A stretch of DNA of 18,288 nt from UBA12276 sp041476285 (GTDB lineage: Archaea > Micrarchaeota > Micrarchaeia > Micrarchaeales > Micrarchaeaceae): assembly GCA_041476285.1 (NCBI GenBank), contig JBGOTD010000001.1, positions 1 through 18,288 on the forward strand. Direction: 5' to 3'. A program made the position numbers and the translations under genes. The notes under the pieces were generated by a model. It searched no databases, had not been told where the DNA came from, and was given only the letters and a program-made list of their open reading frames with translations. Positions 1 to 5,997 of this stretch are shown one piece after another. Every line of letters begins with the position of its first letter. Position 1 is the stretch's first letter.

Positions 1-67
1 CACCACCCCTGAACCACCAATTTGGATACCACCCCCCACCAAAAGAACACCACCCACCCCCCCTTAA

Positions 68-148
68 TTCGGGGGCGGCGGCGGGGGGGGGGTTGGCGGG
101 GGCGGCGGCGGCGGCGGTGGCGGAGGCGGTGGCGGAGGCGGCGGATCA
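68..148 (+). repeat. GGN-rich low-complexity tract encoding polyglycine
   Basis: The strand is almost only G with GGC, GGA, GGT and GGG triplets. The preceding 1-63 is instead C-rich, with CCACC and CCCC runs. The opposite composition of the two halves, the homopolymers at 83-91 and the in-frame stop at 65 suggest unreliable sequence at a contig end. A genuine glycine-rich linker is still likely beneath it. Confidence 0.8.
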
Positions 149-745
149 CCATTGCCAACAGCTGAAAGCATAAAGTATGGATACCAAGTAACGAACATTA
201 CCGAGTACAGCACATTCAGCTTAACGCTATGTGGCAACGTAATAAACGTTATCGAAAACTACATAACTCCGATATATGCAGGGGTTACGATAAACGGCCA
301 GCAGTATGCCCTCTATCCTGGTGTACAGACACAACTTACAAACGTAGGAAAGTACTATTATGCGGAGCTTGAGGGCATCTCATATCTCCCAATACTGCAC
401 ACAATAACGCTCAACTTAACATCAACGGAATGCATATCCCCAATTACAGTTCCGATAATAAATGCCACAGTACCGACTACCTCAATACCCACTACAAGGA
501 CAACCACGAGCAGGACAACCATATTCATACCATTCATAAGCACGATAACAAGCAGCACCACAGTAACCGCGTCGATTCTGCTAGCCATTGCGATAGTGAT
601 AATACTGCTGTTGCTCATCCTCTTCCTGCTGCGCCAGAGGAAGGAAAAGAAGGAAGAGGAGGAACTAAGGAGAAGGAGGCAGCACCCTCCGGGAGGCTCA
701 CAATATAATCCCCCATCACCCAAGGAGCTGAAAGAGAAGTCCTAA
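68..745 (+). CDS. Surface protein with polyglycine tract, C-terminal membrane anchor (5' incomplete)
   Basis: The frame is open from just after a TAA at 65-67. It first encodes an almost pure glycine run (about 25 residues, 71-145). The first usual start in frame is TTG at 152, but it has no Shine-Dalgarno core and lies after the glycine run, so I think the true N-terminus is upstream and lost or garbled. Counting from 152, residues 1-105 look like a beta-rich extracellular domain, residues 107-137 form a Thr/Ser-rich stalk, residues 139-160 form one membrane helix, and an Arg/Lys/Glu tail follows. The order linker, ectodomain, stalk, anchor and charged cytoplasmic tail fits a C-terminally anchored archaeal cell-surface protein. 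I do not recognise a family. The domain layout is visible in the sequence; the function is unknown. Confidence 0.65.
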   Translation, partial: FGGGGGGGVGGGGGGGGGGGGGGGGGSPLPTAESIKYGYQVTNITEYSTFSLTLCGNVINVIENYITPIYAGVTINGQQYALYPGVQTQLTNVGKYYYAELEGISYLPILHTITLNLTSTECISPITVPIINATVPTTSIPTTRTTTSRTTIFIPFISTITSSTTVTASILLAIAIVIILLLLILFLLRQRKEKKEEEELRRRRQHPPGGSQYNPPSPKELKEKS

Positions 746-754
746 AGGACACAA

Positions 755-767
755 ACTATAAATATTT
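755..767 (+). promoter_or_regulatory. TATA-like box for the 52-aa gene
   Basis: An ACTATAAATATTT element lies about 30-40 bases before the ATG at 797. Transcription would begin near 785-790, giving a leader of about 10 bases that carries the GTGAT core. Confidence 0.5.
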
Positions 768-796
768 GAAAAGCGCATATACTAGCAAGTGATATT

Positions 797-955
797 ATGT
801 TGATAATGGCCGCAGCGATAAAGTCGCTCACTCTTAACCAGTTTCTCAGAAAAGCCAGTATAGTGGCTGTAGATGGTGTGGTAATCGGCACTGCCGCTTA
901 TGTCGGTGTCGGATTAATAGAAAACGGATACAAAAAGCTCCTAAGGAAGAAATAA
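797..955 (+). CDS. Small hypothetical protein, 52 aa, one hydrophobic segment
   Basis: The gene starts at ATG and is preceded by AGTGATATT, a Shine-Dalgarno core with five bases between GTG and ATG, as in most genes here. A TATA-like box lies upstream. The product is 52 residues: a short amphipathic N-terminus, a Val/Gly/Ala-rich hydrophobic stretch at about residues 22-41, and a strongly basic tail (KK, LRKK). This looks like a tiny membrane-associated protein. It stands alone and converges on aIF1A with only 10 bases between the stop codons. I recognise no family. The promoter and ribosome-binding site make expression plausible despite its size. Confidence 0.6.
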   Translation: MLIMAAAIKSLTLNQFLRKASIVAVDGVVIGTAAYVGVGLIENGYKKLLRKK

Positions 956-965
956 TATCTAATCC

Positions 966-1286
966 TTAAAGCCCTTTGAGCATGTTCCTGTCCCTAAGCT
1001 TGTTTATGTCAAGCACGCTGTATCTCCAGACAATGTCTCCTCTTTCATCGCTCTGAACAATCCAGGGCCTTACTATCACTACATCATTCTCCTTTATCCA
1101 GAAGGCCCTTCTTAGTCTTCCAGGAATGGTGCAAAGCCTCTCCTTCTCGTCAATGCATTTTACGAAGAATTTTGTAGCGCCGGCAATCCTTGCCACTTTG
1201 CCCAGTATCTCTCCCTGGTTCGGCAGCTTCAGTGAACTCTCTACCGGTGAGCCACGTCTTTGGTCATAATTTGCTCGTCTCCTTAT
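966..1286 (-). CDS. eif1A: Translation initiation factor aIF1A, apparent ATA start
   Basis: This is archaeal aIF1A, the OB-fold factor that binds the A site of the small subunit and helps select the start codon. Family signatures are IPGRLRRAFWIKENDVVIV followed by QSDERGDIVWRY. The first usual in-frame start is GTG at 1196, which would cut into the conserved N-terminal strand (LPNQGEILGKV lies upstream of it). The frame is open back to a TAG at 1289-1287. The codon right after that stop, ATA at 1286-1284, follows TAGGTG with five bases between GTG and ATA. From there the protein is 106 residues with a basic N-terminus (RRRANYDQRR), the normal aIF1A size. It follows aIF2-beta, whose TAG overlaps the TAGGTG core, so the two form an operon. 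The alternative is an ATG at 1267 plus a missing base near 1244, giving MTKDVAHR joined to VESSLKLP. Confidence 0.85.
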   Translation of the reverse strand: MRRRANYDQRRGSPVESSLKLPNQGEILGKVARIAGATKFFVKCIDEKERLCTIPGRLRRAFWIKENDVVIVRPWIVQSDERGDIVWRYSVLDINKLRDRNMLKGL

Positions 1287-1297
1287 CTAAGCACCTA
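1284..1297 (-). promoter_or_regulatory. Ribosome-binding site and ATA start of aIF1A
   Basis: Read on the minus strand this is TAGGTG, CTTAG, ATA. The Shine-Dalgarno core overlaps the aIF2-beta stop codon, and the spacing to ATA equals that seen before the ATG and TTG starts in this window. Confidence 0.6.
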
Positions 1298-1708
1298 ATA
1301 ATTCTTTACCCAGTATCTTGCTCCGCAGGCCTCGCATACGAGATACATTCCCTTTTCAGCCTGCTCCAGATGTGTGTCAGGCTTCTTGCATTCCTTGCAC
1401 ACAACATATATCTCAAAGTATTTCTTTATTCTCCTGTCTATTTCGTCTGCAGGAAATCTCCCGTTTATTATGAGCCTCTGCTCCTCTATGTTTACGGGCA
1501 CTGAGAACTCCTTGCCTATGTACCTTGCTATATCTGCGGCATTCCTTCTTGCAGTATCTGCTATCAATGTAATGTTTCTTATTATTGTCTTTGTTCCCTC
1601 CGCCATCACTTCCGCTACCGGTATGACGAAATCCGCCTTTTCAGCGGACAGCTTTGGAAGCCTTGAAAATGCCCTGTCAAGAAGTTTCTGATATTCCTCT
1701 TCGCTCAA
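1295..1708 (-). CDS. eif2B: Translation initiation factor aIF2 beta subunit
   Basis: The product is the beta subunit of the heterotrimeric aIF2 that carries initiator tRNA to the ribosome. The 137 residues show the family layout: N-terminal helix YQKLLDRAFSRLP, the TKTIIRNITLIADTARR core, RLIINGRFPADEIDRRI, and a C-terminal zinc ribbon with Cys104, Cys107, Cys125 and Cys128 (CKEC and CEAC). The start is TTG at 1708. GGTG with five bases to the TTG supports it, and no better start exists. Length is normal for archaea. It is the first gene of a two-gene minus-strand operon with aIF1A, 8 bases apart. Two start-selection factors sharing one transcript is functionally coherent. Identification is by family motifs and is secure. 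Confidence 0.95.
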   Translation of the reverse strand: MSEEEYQKLLDRAFSRLPKLSAEKADFVIPVAEVMAEGTKTIIRNITLIADTARRNAADIARYIGKEFSVPVNIEEQRLIINGRFPADEIDRRIKKYFEIYVVCKECKKPDTHLEQAEKGMYLVCEACGARYWVKNY

Positions 1709-1809
1709 TATTACACCTTTATGACAAACGATAAACGTATGCTAAATCTCAAATGAAAGAATTAGCCTGTTAAATATAATGATAAATATAAAATAAAAAT
1801 GAAGAAGGA

Positions 1810-2187
1810 TTAATCAAGATCCTTCAGGATCCTGTCGTATTCCTTCTTTGATATGCTTCCATCAGCGTATCTCCTTTTGGCTACCAGCCTCGAATCATCG
1901 AACATCGAATAGCCATGCCTTGCCCAGTGCACTCCCCTGCAAGAGCAGAAGAAGCCAAAGGCCCAGCCTATGAAGATTACCAGGAATATGACTCCCATGA
2001 ATGAGAGCACGCTTTGACCGAAGTACGGGTTTGATGAATATGATATCGCCGCAGCAAAAGCCGCTATTATAAACACGAACATTATAGCCAATACCACTTT
2101 TATTGTTCTTGAGCTATGCCATTTGCAGCATCCACATGGACATGTGTCTGCACCTTTTGAATCATATAGATTCTTTTTCCTTGCCAT
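1810..2187 (-). CDS. SHOCT-domain membrane protein with cysteine clusters
   Basis: I place the start at ATG 2187, giving 125 residues. A TATA-like box sits 17-29 bases upstream, and GTG with five bases precedes the ATG; the frame extends to 2250, but that would include the promoter. Residues 16-21 (CPCGCC) and His24 form a possible metal site. Residues 31-50 and 60-80 are two membrane helices, followed by a second Cys pair (C81, C83). The C-terminus (residues 101-124, LVAKRRYADGSISKKEYDRI) is a classic SHOCT motif, the short C-terminal oligomerisation-type domain often found on membrane proteins. Function is unknown. The cytoplasmic or exterior placement of the Cys cluster cannot be decided here. 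Confidence 0.8.
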   Translation of the reverse strand: MARKKNLYDSKGADTCPCGCCKWHSSRTIKVVLAIMFVFIIAAFAAAISYSSNPYFGQSVLSFMGVIFLVIFIGWAFGFFCSCRGVHWARHGYSMFDDSRLVAKRRYADGSISKKEYDRILKDLD

Positions 2188-2202
2188 TGCACCACTTCCC
2201 CA

Positions 2203-2214
2203 TTTTATATATTT
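2203..2214 (-). promoter_or_regulatory. TATA-like box for the SHOCT gene
   Basis: On the minus strand it reads TAAATATATAAA. Its distance to the ATG at 2187 implies a leaderless or almost leaderless transcript and argues against the longer reading frame. Confidence 0.55.
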
Positions 2215-2261
2215 AGAGTAATTAATGCTTAAAAGCCTATCTATAGGCATAGATTTTAATT

Positions 2262-2269
2262 GCTTAAAT
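2262..2269 (+). promoter_or_regulatory. TATA-like box for SRP RNA
   Basis: GCTTAAAT lies about 26 bases before the 5' strand of the terminal RNA helix at 2292. The same octamer occurs at 2561, before the next gene. Confidence 0.5.
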
Positions 2270-2287
2270 CAGAATGAATACTGGCAG

Positions 2288-2546
2288 ATAAGGCGGGAAG
2301 CTAAGGGTTTCCCATTCGCAAATCCCTTTTCGGCGAGCCAATGCTGGCTGAGTGTTATCGGAGCTGTGCGAGCCTGCACTTAGGCGTTGAAGATCTTGCC
2401 TTAGGTGATAGTCTGGTATGTGAACCAGGCCAGGCCGGAAGGAGCAACCTTAAGCATATTTTGGCTATGCTCTTAAGATACAGGATTGAGTTGAGGTGCA
2501 GCAAACTCTCATAGTTCTGGTAATGCAGGGCCAGCTTCTGCCACGT
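2288..2546 (+). ncRNA. ffs: Archaeal signal recognition particle RNA (7S type)
   Basis: The SRP54-binding helix 8 is nearly identical to the universal consensus: GTGAACCAGGCCAGGCC, then a GGAA loop at 2437-2440, then GGAGCAACC. Pairings I can trace: terminal helix GGCGGGAAGCT (2292-2302) with AGCTTCTGCC (2533-2542); helix 3 AAGGG (2303-2307) with CCCTT (2324-2328); helix 4 AGCCA/TGGCT (2336-2349); helix 5, including CTGCAC (2374-2379) with GTGCAG (2496-2501) and the flanking GGAGCTGTGCGAG with CTCTCATAGTTCT; a helix 6-like stem AGGC/GCCT (2382-2401); and the helix 8 base TAGTC/GGCTA with TATG/CATA. Helices 3, 4 and 6 are the archaeal pattern. The RNA scaffolds SRP54 and SRP19 for co-translational export. 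Ends are approximate; the size of about 260 nt is slightly short for archaea. Confidence 0.9.
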
Positions 2547-2560
2547 ATTGGCAGAAATAA

Positions 2561-2571
2561 GCTTAAATATC
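2561..2571 (+). promoter_or_regulatory. TATA-like box for the gene at 2599
   Basis: GCTTAAATATC repeats the box before the SRP RNA. It predicts a transcript start near 2590, so the GTGATAAA core would sit at the very 5' end of the message. Confidence 0.5.
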
Positions 2572-2590
2572 TTGTAAATATTATACCTGT

Positions 2591-2601
2591 GTGATAAAAT
2601 A
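2591..2601 (+). promoter_or_regulatory. Ribosome-binding site and ATA start of the 2599 gene
   Basis: GTGATAAAATA is the same context as the GTGATAAAATG at 18275-18285, with ATA replacing ATG. Five bases lie between GTG and ATA, the spacing used throughout the window. Confidence 0.6.
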
Positions 2602-2991
2602 CCAACAAAAACAATCGCCAATAATCCGGTAATACTTGATAAAGAAGAGATCAGAAGAAGGTATGGCATATCGAGAAAGCAAGTCAAGTTTGACCGTCTA
2701 ACTAAAGAGGTCTTTAACTCATTTGTCATTCTCCTTCCGGACTATCAGCGCCCGATAAAAGACTACGTTGCAAGGGATTTGGTTGAAACTTGGGATGCTG
2801 CAAAGAGGCACGTTTTTAGAGAACTATCCAAAGAGCAAAATGCCCAAGTAGACAAGAACTTTACCACTCTTGTAAAGCTGGTAACAGAGGACATTGAACT
2901 TATAAGCGAATCCACGAGGTTAAGGTTATCTGATATAAAACTCAGGTCAGATTCTGATGAGCATTCGTCCGGATCATCTACCTATGATTGA
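2599..2991 (+). CDS. Hypothetical protein, 130 aa, apparent ATA start
   Basis: The frame is open from a TAA at 2575-2577, and the only usual start within it is TTG at 2779, far inside a continuous coding-like sequence. A promoter ends near 2571 and a Shine-Dalgarno core at 2591 points to ATA at 2599. From there the 130-residue product is mostly helical and charged. Residues 15-31 (DKEEIRRRYGISRKQVK) resemble a helix-turn-helix-like or DNA-contact segment, but I cannot assign it. The middle, LLPDYQRPIKDYVARDLVETWDAAKRHV, is amphipathic, and the tail is Ser/Asp rich. No family recognised. Standard gene calling would give a 70-aa fragment from 2779. A missing A in the AAAA run at 2596-2599 with a GTG start at 2591 is the main alternative. 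Confidence 0.6.
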   Translation: MPTKTIANNPVILDKEEIRRRYGISRKQVKFDRLTKEVFNSFVILLPDYQRPIKDYVARDLVETWDAAKRHVFRELSKEQNAQVDKNFTTLVKLVTEDIELISESTRLRLSDIKLRSDSDEHSSGSSTYD

Positions 2992-3056
2992 TCCCTCTAA
3001 AGATCTTAGTGACAACACAATAGACTAAAAGTCTTCTTAGCCAATAATAAAACAAT

Positions 3057-3142
3057 GCTGGAGTCGCCTAGTGGTAGGGCGGCAGCCTGCTAAGCTGTTT
3101 AGCTAGAAATGGCTTCTGTGGGTTCGATTCCCACCTCCAGCG
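3057..3142 (+). tRNA. tRNA-Ser (anticodon GCT)
   Basis: The acceptor stem pairs GCTGGAG (3057-3063) with CTCCAGC (3135-3141), followed by a G discriminator at 3142. The anticodon stem GCAGC/GCTGT encloses the loop CTGCTAA, with anticodon GCT at 3089-3091. A 19-base variable region (3099-3117) forms the long arm of a class II tRNA, as expected for serine. The T arm is GTGGG, TTCGATT, CCCAC. No intron and no encoded CCA are seen. It reads AGC and AGU codons. Confidence 0.95.
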
Positions 3143-3158
3143 TACATTCAATTGTGAT

Positions 3159-3170
3159 AAATTTAAATAT
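3159..3170 (+). promoter_or_regulatory. TATA-like box for the gene at 3218
   Basis: AATTTAAATATT predicts initiation near 3190, just before a GTGATAAAATA start-like context and a short reading frame that ends on the downstream ATG. Confidence 0.5.
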
Positions 3171-3217
3171 TATAAGCATCATAACACTTGAAGTGATAAA
3201 ATAGCAGAGATGACTCT

Positions 3218-3481
3218 ATGATAGCAAAAGAGAATAAAAACTCCAATGGAATGATACATGCAGATCCGGCCCATCCTAGGCTTGTTGCCATGGCGGATGA
3301 ACAGATAAGCAGGGCAGAATTCCTACAAAGTGCTAGACCAAGCATAACTATATTGTCCCGAATATTTGCAGATACGCAAGAAAACCCTGTCATTAAAAGA
3401 ATGGCGGCAGAACGCATCCTTGAAAGCCCGGATGCAAGCAAGGCGCTCATAAGACTGGCAAGGCAGGAACTTGAGCAGTAG
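3218..3481 (+). CDS. Hypothetical soluble protein, 87 aa
   Basis: ATG at 3218 is preceded by GATG with five bases, the usual spacing. The product is 87 residues, with no membrane segment and no cysteines. Residues 1-30 are flexible. Residues 30-87 are strongly helical (DEQISRAEFLQSARPSI, then NPVIKRMAAERILESPDASKALIRLARQEL), suggesting a small helical bundle. I recognise no family. It has its own promoter between tRNA-Ser and the CAP gene. A six-codon ATA-started frame at 3201-3221 overlaps its start as ATGA and could couple translation. Confidence 0.65.
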   Translation: MIAKENKNSNGMIHADPAHPRLVAMADEQISRAEFLQSARPSITILSRIFADTQENPVIKRMAAERILESPDASKALIRLARQELEQ

Positions 3482-3527
3482 CCAGCCAAAACCTAACAAA
3501 AGGAATATATAGAAATACCTAACCCGT

Positions 3528-3537
3528 AGTATATATT
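3528..3537 (+). promoter_or_regulatory. TATA-like box for the CAP gene
   Basis: GTATATATTC lies 25-34 bases before the TTG at 3562. A second AT-rich box (GGAATATATAGA) at 3502-3513 is an equally good candidate. Confidence 0.4.
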
Positions 3538-3552
3538 CGGCAGGTTTAATCG

Positions 3553-4620
3553 GTGAATGGCTTGGGACTGGCGGGAAATCTGATATCTCTGGTAATAATA
3601 GCATTGCTCATAATCCTGTTTTATCCGCAATTAATCACGGCAATAAAGGTTGCCAGCTCGATAATCTCTAATAATCTTGGTCCTAATTTTAACTTTCCAA
3701 ATTCCACACAAAACACGCAGTCGAATAAAAATGTGAAATTCGGGCCAATAATAAACTACACTCTTTATCTGATAAACAAGGACAGATCAAACTACGGCCT
3801 GAGCAACGTGACGCTATCGCCGATACTCTCAGGGCAGCAGCATGCAGAAAGCATGCTCCAGAACAACTATTTCAGCCACTGGGACATATACGGGATGAAA
3901 CCATATATGAGGTACACCCTGGTAGGCGGGCAGGAGTCTGTTCAAGAAAACATAGCCTACACAAAAGAGGGCCTAAAGGCATGCATCGGCTCATTCTGCA
4001 CGACATATGGAAACATAAACGTCACAAGATCATTGAAGCAGATGGAATACAACATGGTCTATAATGATTCCCAATGCTGCAACAACGGCCATAGGTATAA
4101 CATCTTGGACCCTAAACACAATCAGGTTTCAATAGGCGTTGCATATAACGGCAGTTCGGTATATCTTGTTGAGGACTTTGTCAACAATTACATAAATTGG
4201 CTGAACAACACGCCCAAAATAAATTCCAACATGGAGGCGCTTCTTGAGGGCAGCATAATTAATGGCTATAAATTATCGTCGATAGAGATCAGCTACGATG
4301 AGCAGATATCAAACATGTCTAGGTCTGCTCTGGACAGGACATCAGAATATAGCTACGGTCCCACCATCGCAGGCGTTGTAGGTGATCCACTAAACTATTA
4401 TCCATCGATCACAACAATAGTTGCGGATACCTATTATAAAAAAGGGTCGAATTTCTTTGTGTCGTTCAACATGGATAAGCTTATCAAAGGAAACGGCCCA
4501 GGAGAATATACGATTGTCACGTGGCTGAATGGCACAACACCGAACAGCAGCTTCGTAGGATCCACATACACGATATTCGTGAATTCCAGCGGCGGCATCT
4601 ACACACCATCAAACGTATAA
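3553..4620 (+). CDS. Membrane-anchored CAP-domain (SCP/PR-1-like) protein
   Basis: The protein has an N-terminal membrane helix (about residues 10-23), so most of its 355 residues lie outside the cell. Residues 69-210 form a CAP domain: INKDRSNYGL, then SGQQHAESM with His97, YFSHWD with His109, QENIAY with Glu132, and GHRYNILDPKHNQVSIGVAY with His180. These match the conserved His/Glu cavity of the family. Four Cys (144, 149, 175, 176) could form disulfides. The C-terminal half (residues 225-355) is Asn/Ser/Tyr-rich with many N-x-S/T sequons and has no family I recognise. The start is either GTG at 3553 or TTG at 3562. The latter has GGTG six bases upstream, so GTG 3553 may really be the ribosome-binding core. 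Bacterial and archaeal CAP proteins are poorly understood; extracellular peptide, lipid or cell-wall roles are all possible. Confidence 0.85.
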   Translation: MNGLGLAGNLISLVIIALLIILFYPQLITAIKVASSIISNNLGPNFNFPNSTQNTQSNKNVKFGPIINYTLYLINKDRSNYGLSNVTLSPILSGQQHAESMLQNNYFSHWDIYGMKPYMRYTLVGGQESVQENIAYTKEGLKACIGSFCTTYGNINVTRSLKQMEYNMVYNDSQCCNNGHRYNILDPKHNQVSIGVAYNGSSVYLVEDFVNNYINWLNNTPKINSNMEALLEGSIINGYKLSSIEISYDEQISNMSRSALDRTSEYSYGPTIAGVVGDPLNYYPSITTIVADTYYKKGSNFFVSFNMDKLIKGNGPGEYTIVTWLNGTTPNSSFVGSTYTIFVNSSGGIYTPSNV

Positions 4621-4650
4621 ATTTAATAATATGCGGTTTGAATTATTGGC

Positions 4651-4836
4651 GTGGGAGAAAAACTTACTGCTAGAAAAAAAGACGACACGACAAGGATTAA
4701 GGCGTTGCAAATGCAAAATGCCATTCTTCTGCGCAGAATGGAAATTATCATGATTGGAAGACGATATTCTCGTAGAACCGATTATTCGATCCATTCAAAC
4801 AACTGGAGGGTCGAACATCTTAGGAATGAAAATTAA
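4651..4836 (+). CDS. Small basic hypothetical protein, 61 aa, leaderless GTG start
   Basis: A TATA-like AATTTAATAATAT at 4619-4631 lies about 20-32 bases before GTG 4651, so the message could be leaderless; no Shine-Dalgarno core is present. The 61 residues are very basic (KKDDTTRIKALQMQNAILLRRMEI, then RRYSRRTDY) and could form one amphipathic helix, consistent with a nucleic-acid-binding peptide, though this is speculation. No family recognised. It sits between the CAP and presenilin genes. A chance open frame is possible. Confidence 0.4.
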   Translation: MGEKLTARKKDDTTRIKALQMQNAILLRRMEIIMIGRRYSRRTDYSIHSNNWRVEHLRNEN

Positions 4837-4870
4837 CCAGCATATCTCCGAAACAGCGCACGAAGTACCT

Positions 4871-4901
4871 CCTATTTTTAATTTTATTCCTCAAAAATAG
4901 G
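4871..4901. repeat. 9-bp perfect inverted repeat, possible terminator
   Basis: CCTATTTTT (4871-4879) and AAAAATAGG (4893-4901) pair perfectly around a 13-base T-rich loop. It lies after the small basic gene and before the presenilin promoter, where a termination signal would be expected. Confidence 0.45.
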
Positions 4902-4915
4902 GAAAGCAGCATAGG

Positions 4916-4927
4916 CTTATTTATATA
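4916..4927 (+). promoter_or_regulatory. TATA-like box for the presenilin homologue
   Basis: CTTATTTATATA precedes a short leader that contains GGTGA at 4957-4961. Confidence 0.5.
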
Positions 4928-4965
4928 GTCTCATAAATCATACTGCAAAGTATAATGGTGAATGT

Positions 4966-5952
4966 TTGGCTTTCCGGGTTATAGAATACAGGCAACTGAT
5001 ACAGATACTTACGATGTTCATGCTTGTCCAGTTCGTCGGCCTGCTTCTTGCAACACAAGTATTTACCGGAGTTACATACCAGCAGGTAAAGGACGTACAA
5101 ACAGTATCATCTTCGGTAAACGCGCTATTTTACATAGCATACATAGTCGTGTTCTCAGTCATAATAATACTAGTACTAAGAGTGTACAAGGGAGACAAGC
5201 TGTTCCTTATTCTGGAGGGAGCTGTGGTGTTCATAGCGTCGTTCGTGGTTTTCGTCGTAACGATATCTGCATTTTCAGGCACTGCGTTTTCAAACCTTTT
5301 CGGAAACAGTACGATATCTGTATTTGTAGTTGCGGCGATCCTCGCGTTAGGCCTTGTAGTGGCAAAATACAAGCAGCCAAGGCTAAGGAACCTTACTGCA
5401 ATGATAGCAAGCGTCGGCGTGGGGCTTGTGCTTGGACTGAGCTTCAGCTTTATCGCAGCAATGGTATTCATGATAATACTTGCAGTTTATGATTTCATCG
5501 CCGTTTTCGTAACAAAGCACATGATAGCATTGGGCAACATGGCGATAAGCAAGAACCTCTCATTTCTTATAATGGTAAACGAGGTGGAGGCAGTGCCTTT
5601 GAATTTTCTCAGCACCGCCCAGAAGAAGGAATATGCAAAAACAAAGAAAGAGATCATCAGGGACAATAAAGGGATAGTCACCAGGCTGGTCAATAGCGAC
5701 ATGGTGCCATTTAGCGCAAGGACAGCATTAGGCACTGGTGATCTTGCAATGCCCCTTATGCTGGCGATTGCCGCATACAAGGTCAACCTCAACTTCATAC
5801 TTAGCTTTGTCATAGTATTGGGTGCCCTTTTAGGTCTTGTAATCACTATGCTGATACTGAGGAAGTATAAGCGGGCGCTGCCAGCAATACCGCCACTACT
5901 TTTCGGCATAGCAATTGCGATGCTGGCCTACTTCGCAATCATCCATCTCTGA
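4966..5952 (+). CDS. Presenilin/signal-peptide-peptidase-type intramembrane aspartyl protease
   Basis: This is an A22-family GxGD protease that cuts transmembrane helices within the bilayer. The 328 residues are almost wholly hydrophobic, with about nine membrane segments. The catalytic pair is visible: Asp176 in AVYDFIAVF (YD motif, TM6) and Asp259 in LGTGDLAMP (GxGD, TM7). PAI at 306-308 stands in for the PAL motif before TM9. A charged loop at about 217-245 separates TM6 and TM7. The start is TTG at 4966 with GGTG and five bases before it; the overlapping ATG at 4962 opens a different, unrelated frame. It has its own promoter and is followed by a PLD-like membrane protein and an exported S16 protease. 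Archaeal presenilin homologues are known; their substrates are not. Confidence 0.93.
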   Translation: MAFRVIEYRQLIQILTMFMLVQFVGLLLATQVFTGVTYQQVKDVQTVSSSVNALFYIAYIVVFSVIIILVLRVYKGDKLFLILEGAVVFIASFVVFVVTISAFSGTAFSNLFGNSTISVFVVAAILALGLVVAKYKQPRLRNLTAMIASVGVGLVLGLSFSFIAAMVFMIILAVYDFIAVFVTKHMIALGNMAISKNLSFLIMVNEVEAVPLNFLSTAQKKEYAKTKKEIIRDNKGIVTRLVNSDMVPFSARTALGTGDLAMPLMLAIAAYKVNLNFILSFVIVLGALLGLVITMLILRKYKRALPAIPPLLFGIAIAMLAYFAIIHL

Positions 5953-5960
5953 CATTAGAC

Positions 5961-5971
5961 TTATTAAATTT
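5961..5971 (+). promoter_or_regulatory. TATA-like box for the PLD-like membrane gene
   Basis: TTATTAAATTT lies 27-37 bases before the ATG at 5998. The short leader carries GGGTG with five bases to the ATG. Confidence 0.45.
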
Positions 5972-5997
5972 AGTATTGTTAATATATGGGTGCATGA

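Noticed and set aside
430..708. 92-aa His/Asp-rich frame
   Set aside because: Alternate frame of the Thr-rich stalk of the surface protein, with no start signal.
1190..1691. Plus-strand frames over the aIF1A/aIF2-beta operon
   Set aside because: They are antisense to two well-identified genes and have no binding core.
2449..2477. Strong 11-bp hairpin (CTTAAGCATA with TATGC-T-CTTAAG) as a terminator or separate RNA
   Set aside because: It uses the 3' strand of SRP helix 8. The canonical pairings TATG/CATA and TAGTC/GGCTA explain the same bases, so I treat it as a competing fold only.
2779..2991. 70-aa gene starting at TTG 2779
   Set aside because: No binding core lies before it and the coding frame continues upstream to a promoter near 2571.
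4962..5492. 176-aa frame from ATG 4962
   Set aside because: It overlaps the presenilin gene in another frame, is Cys/Arg-rich without family resemblance, and lacks the proper five-base spacing.
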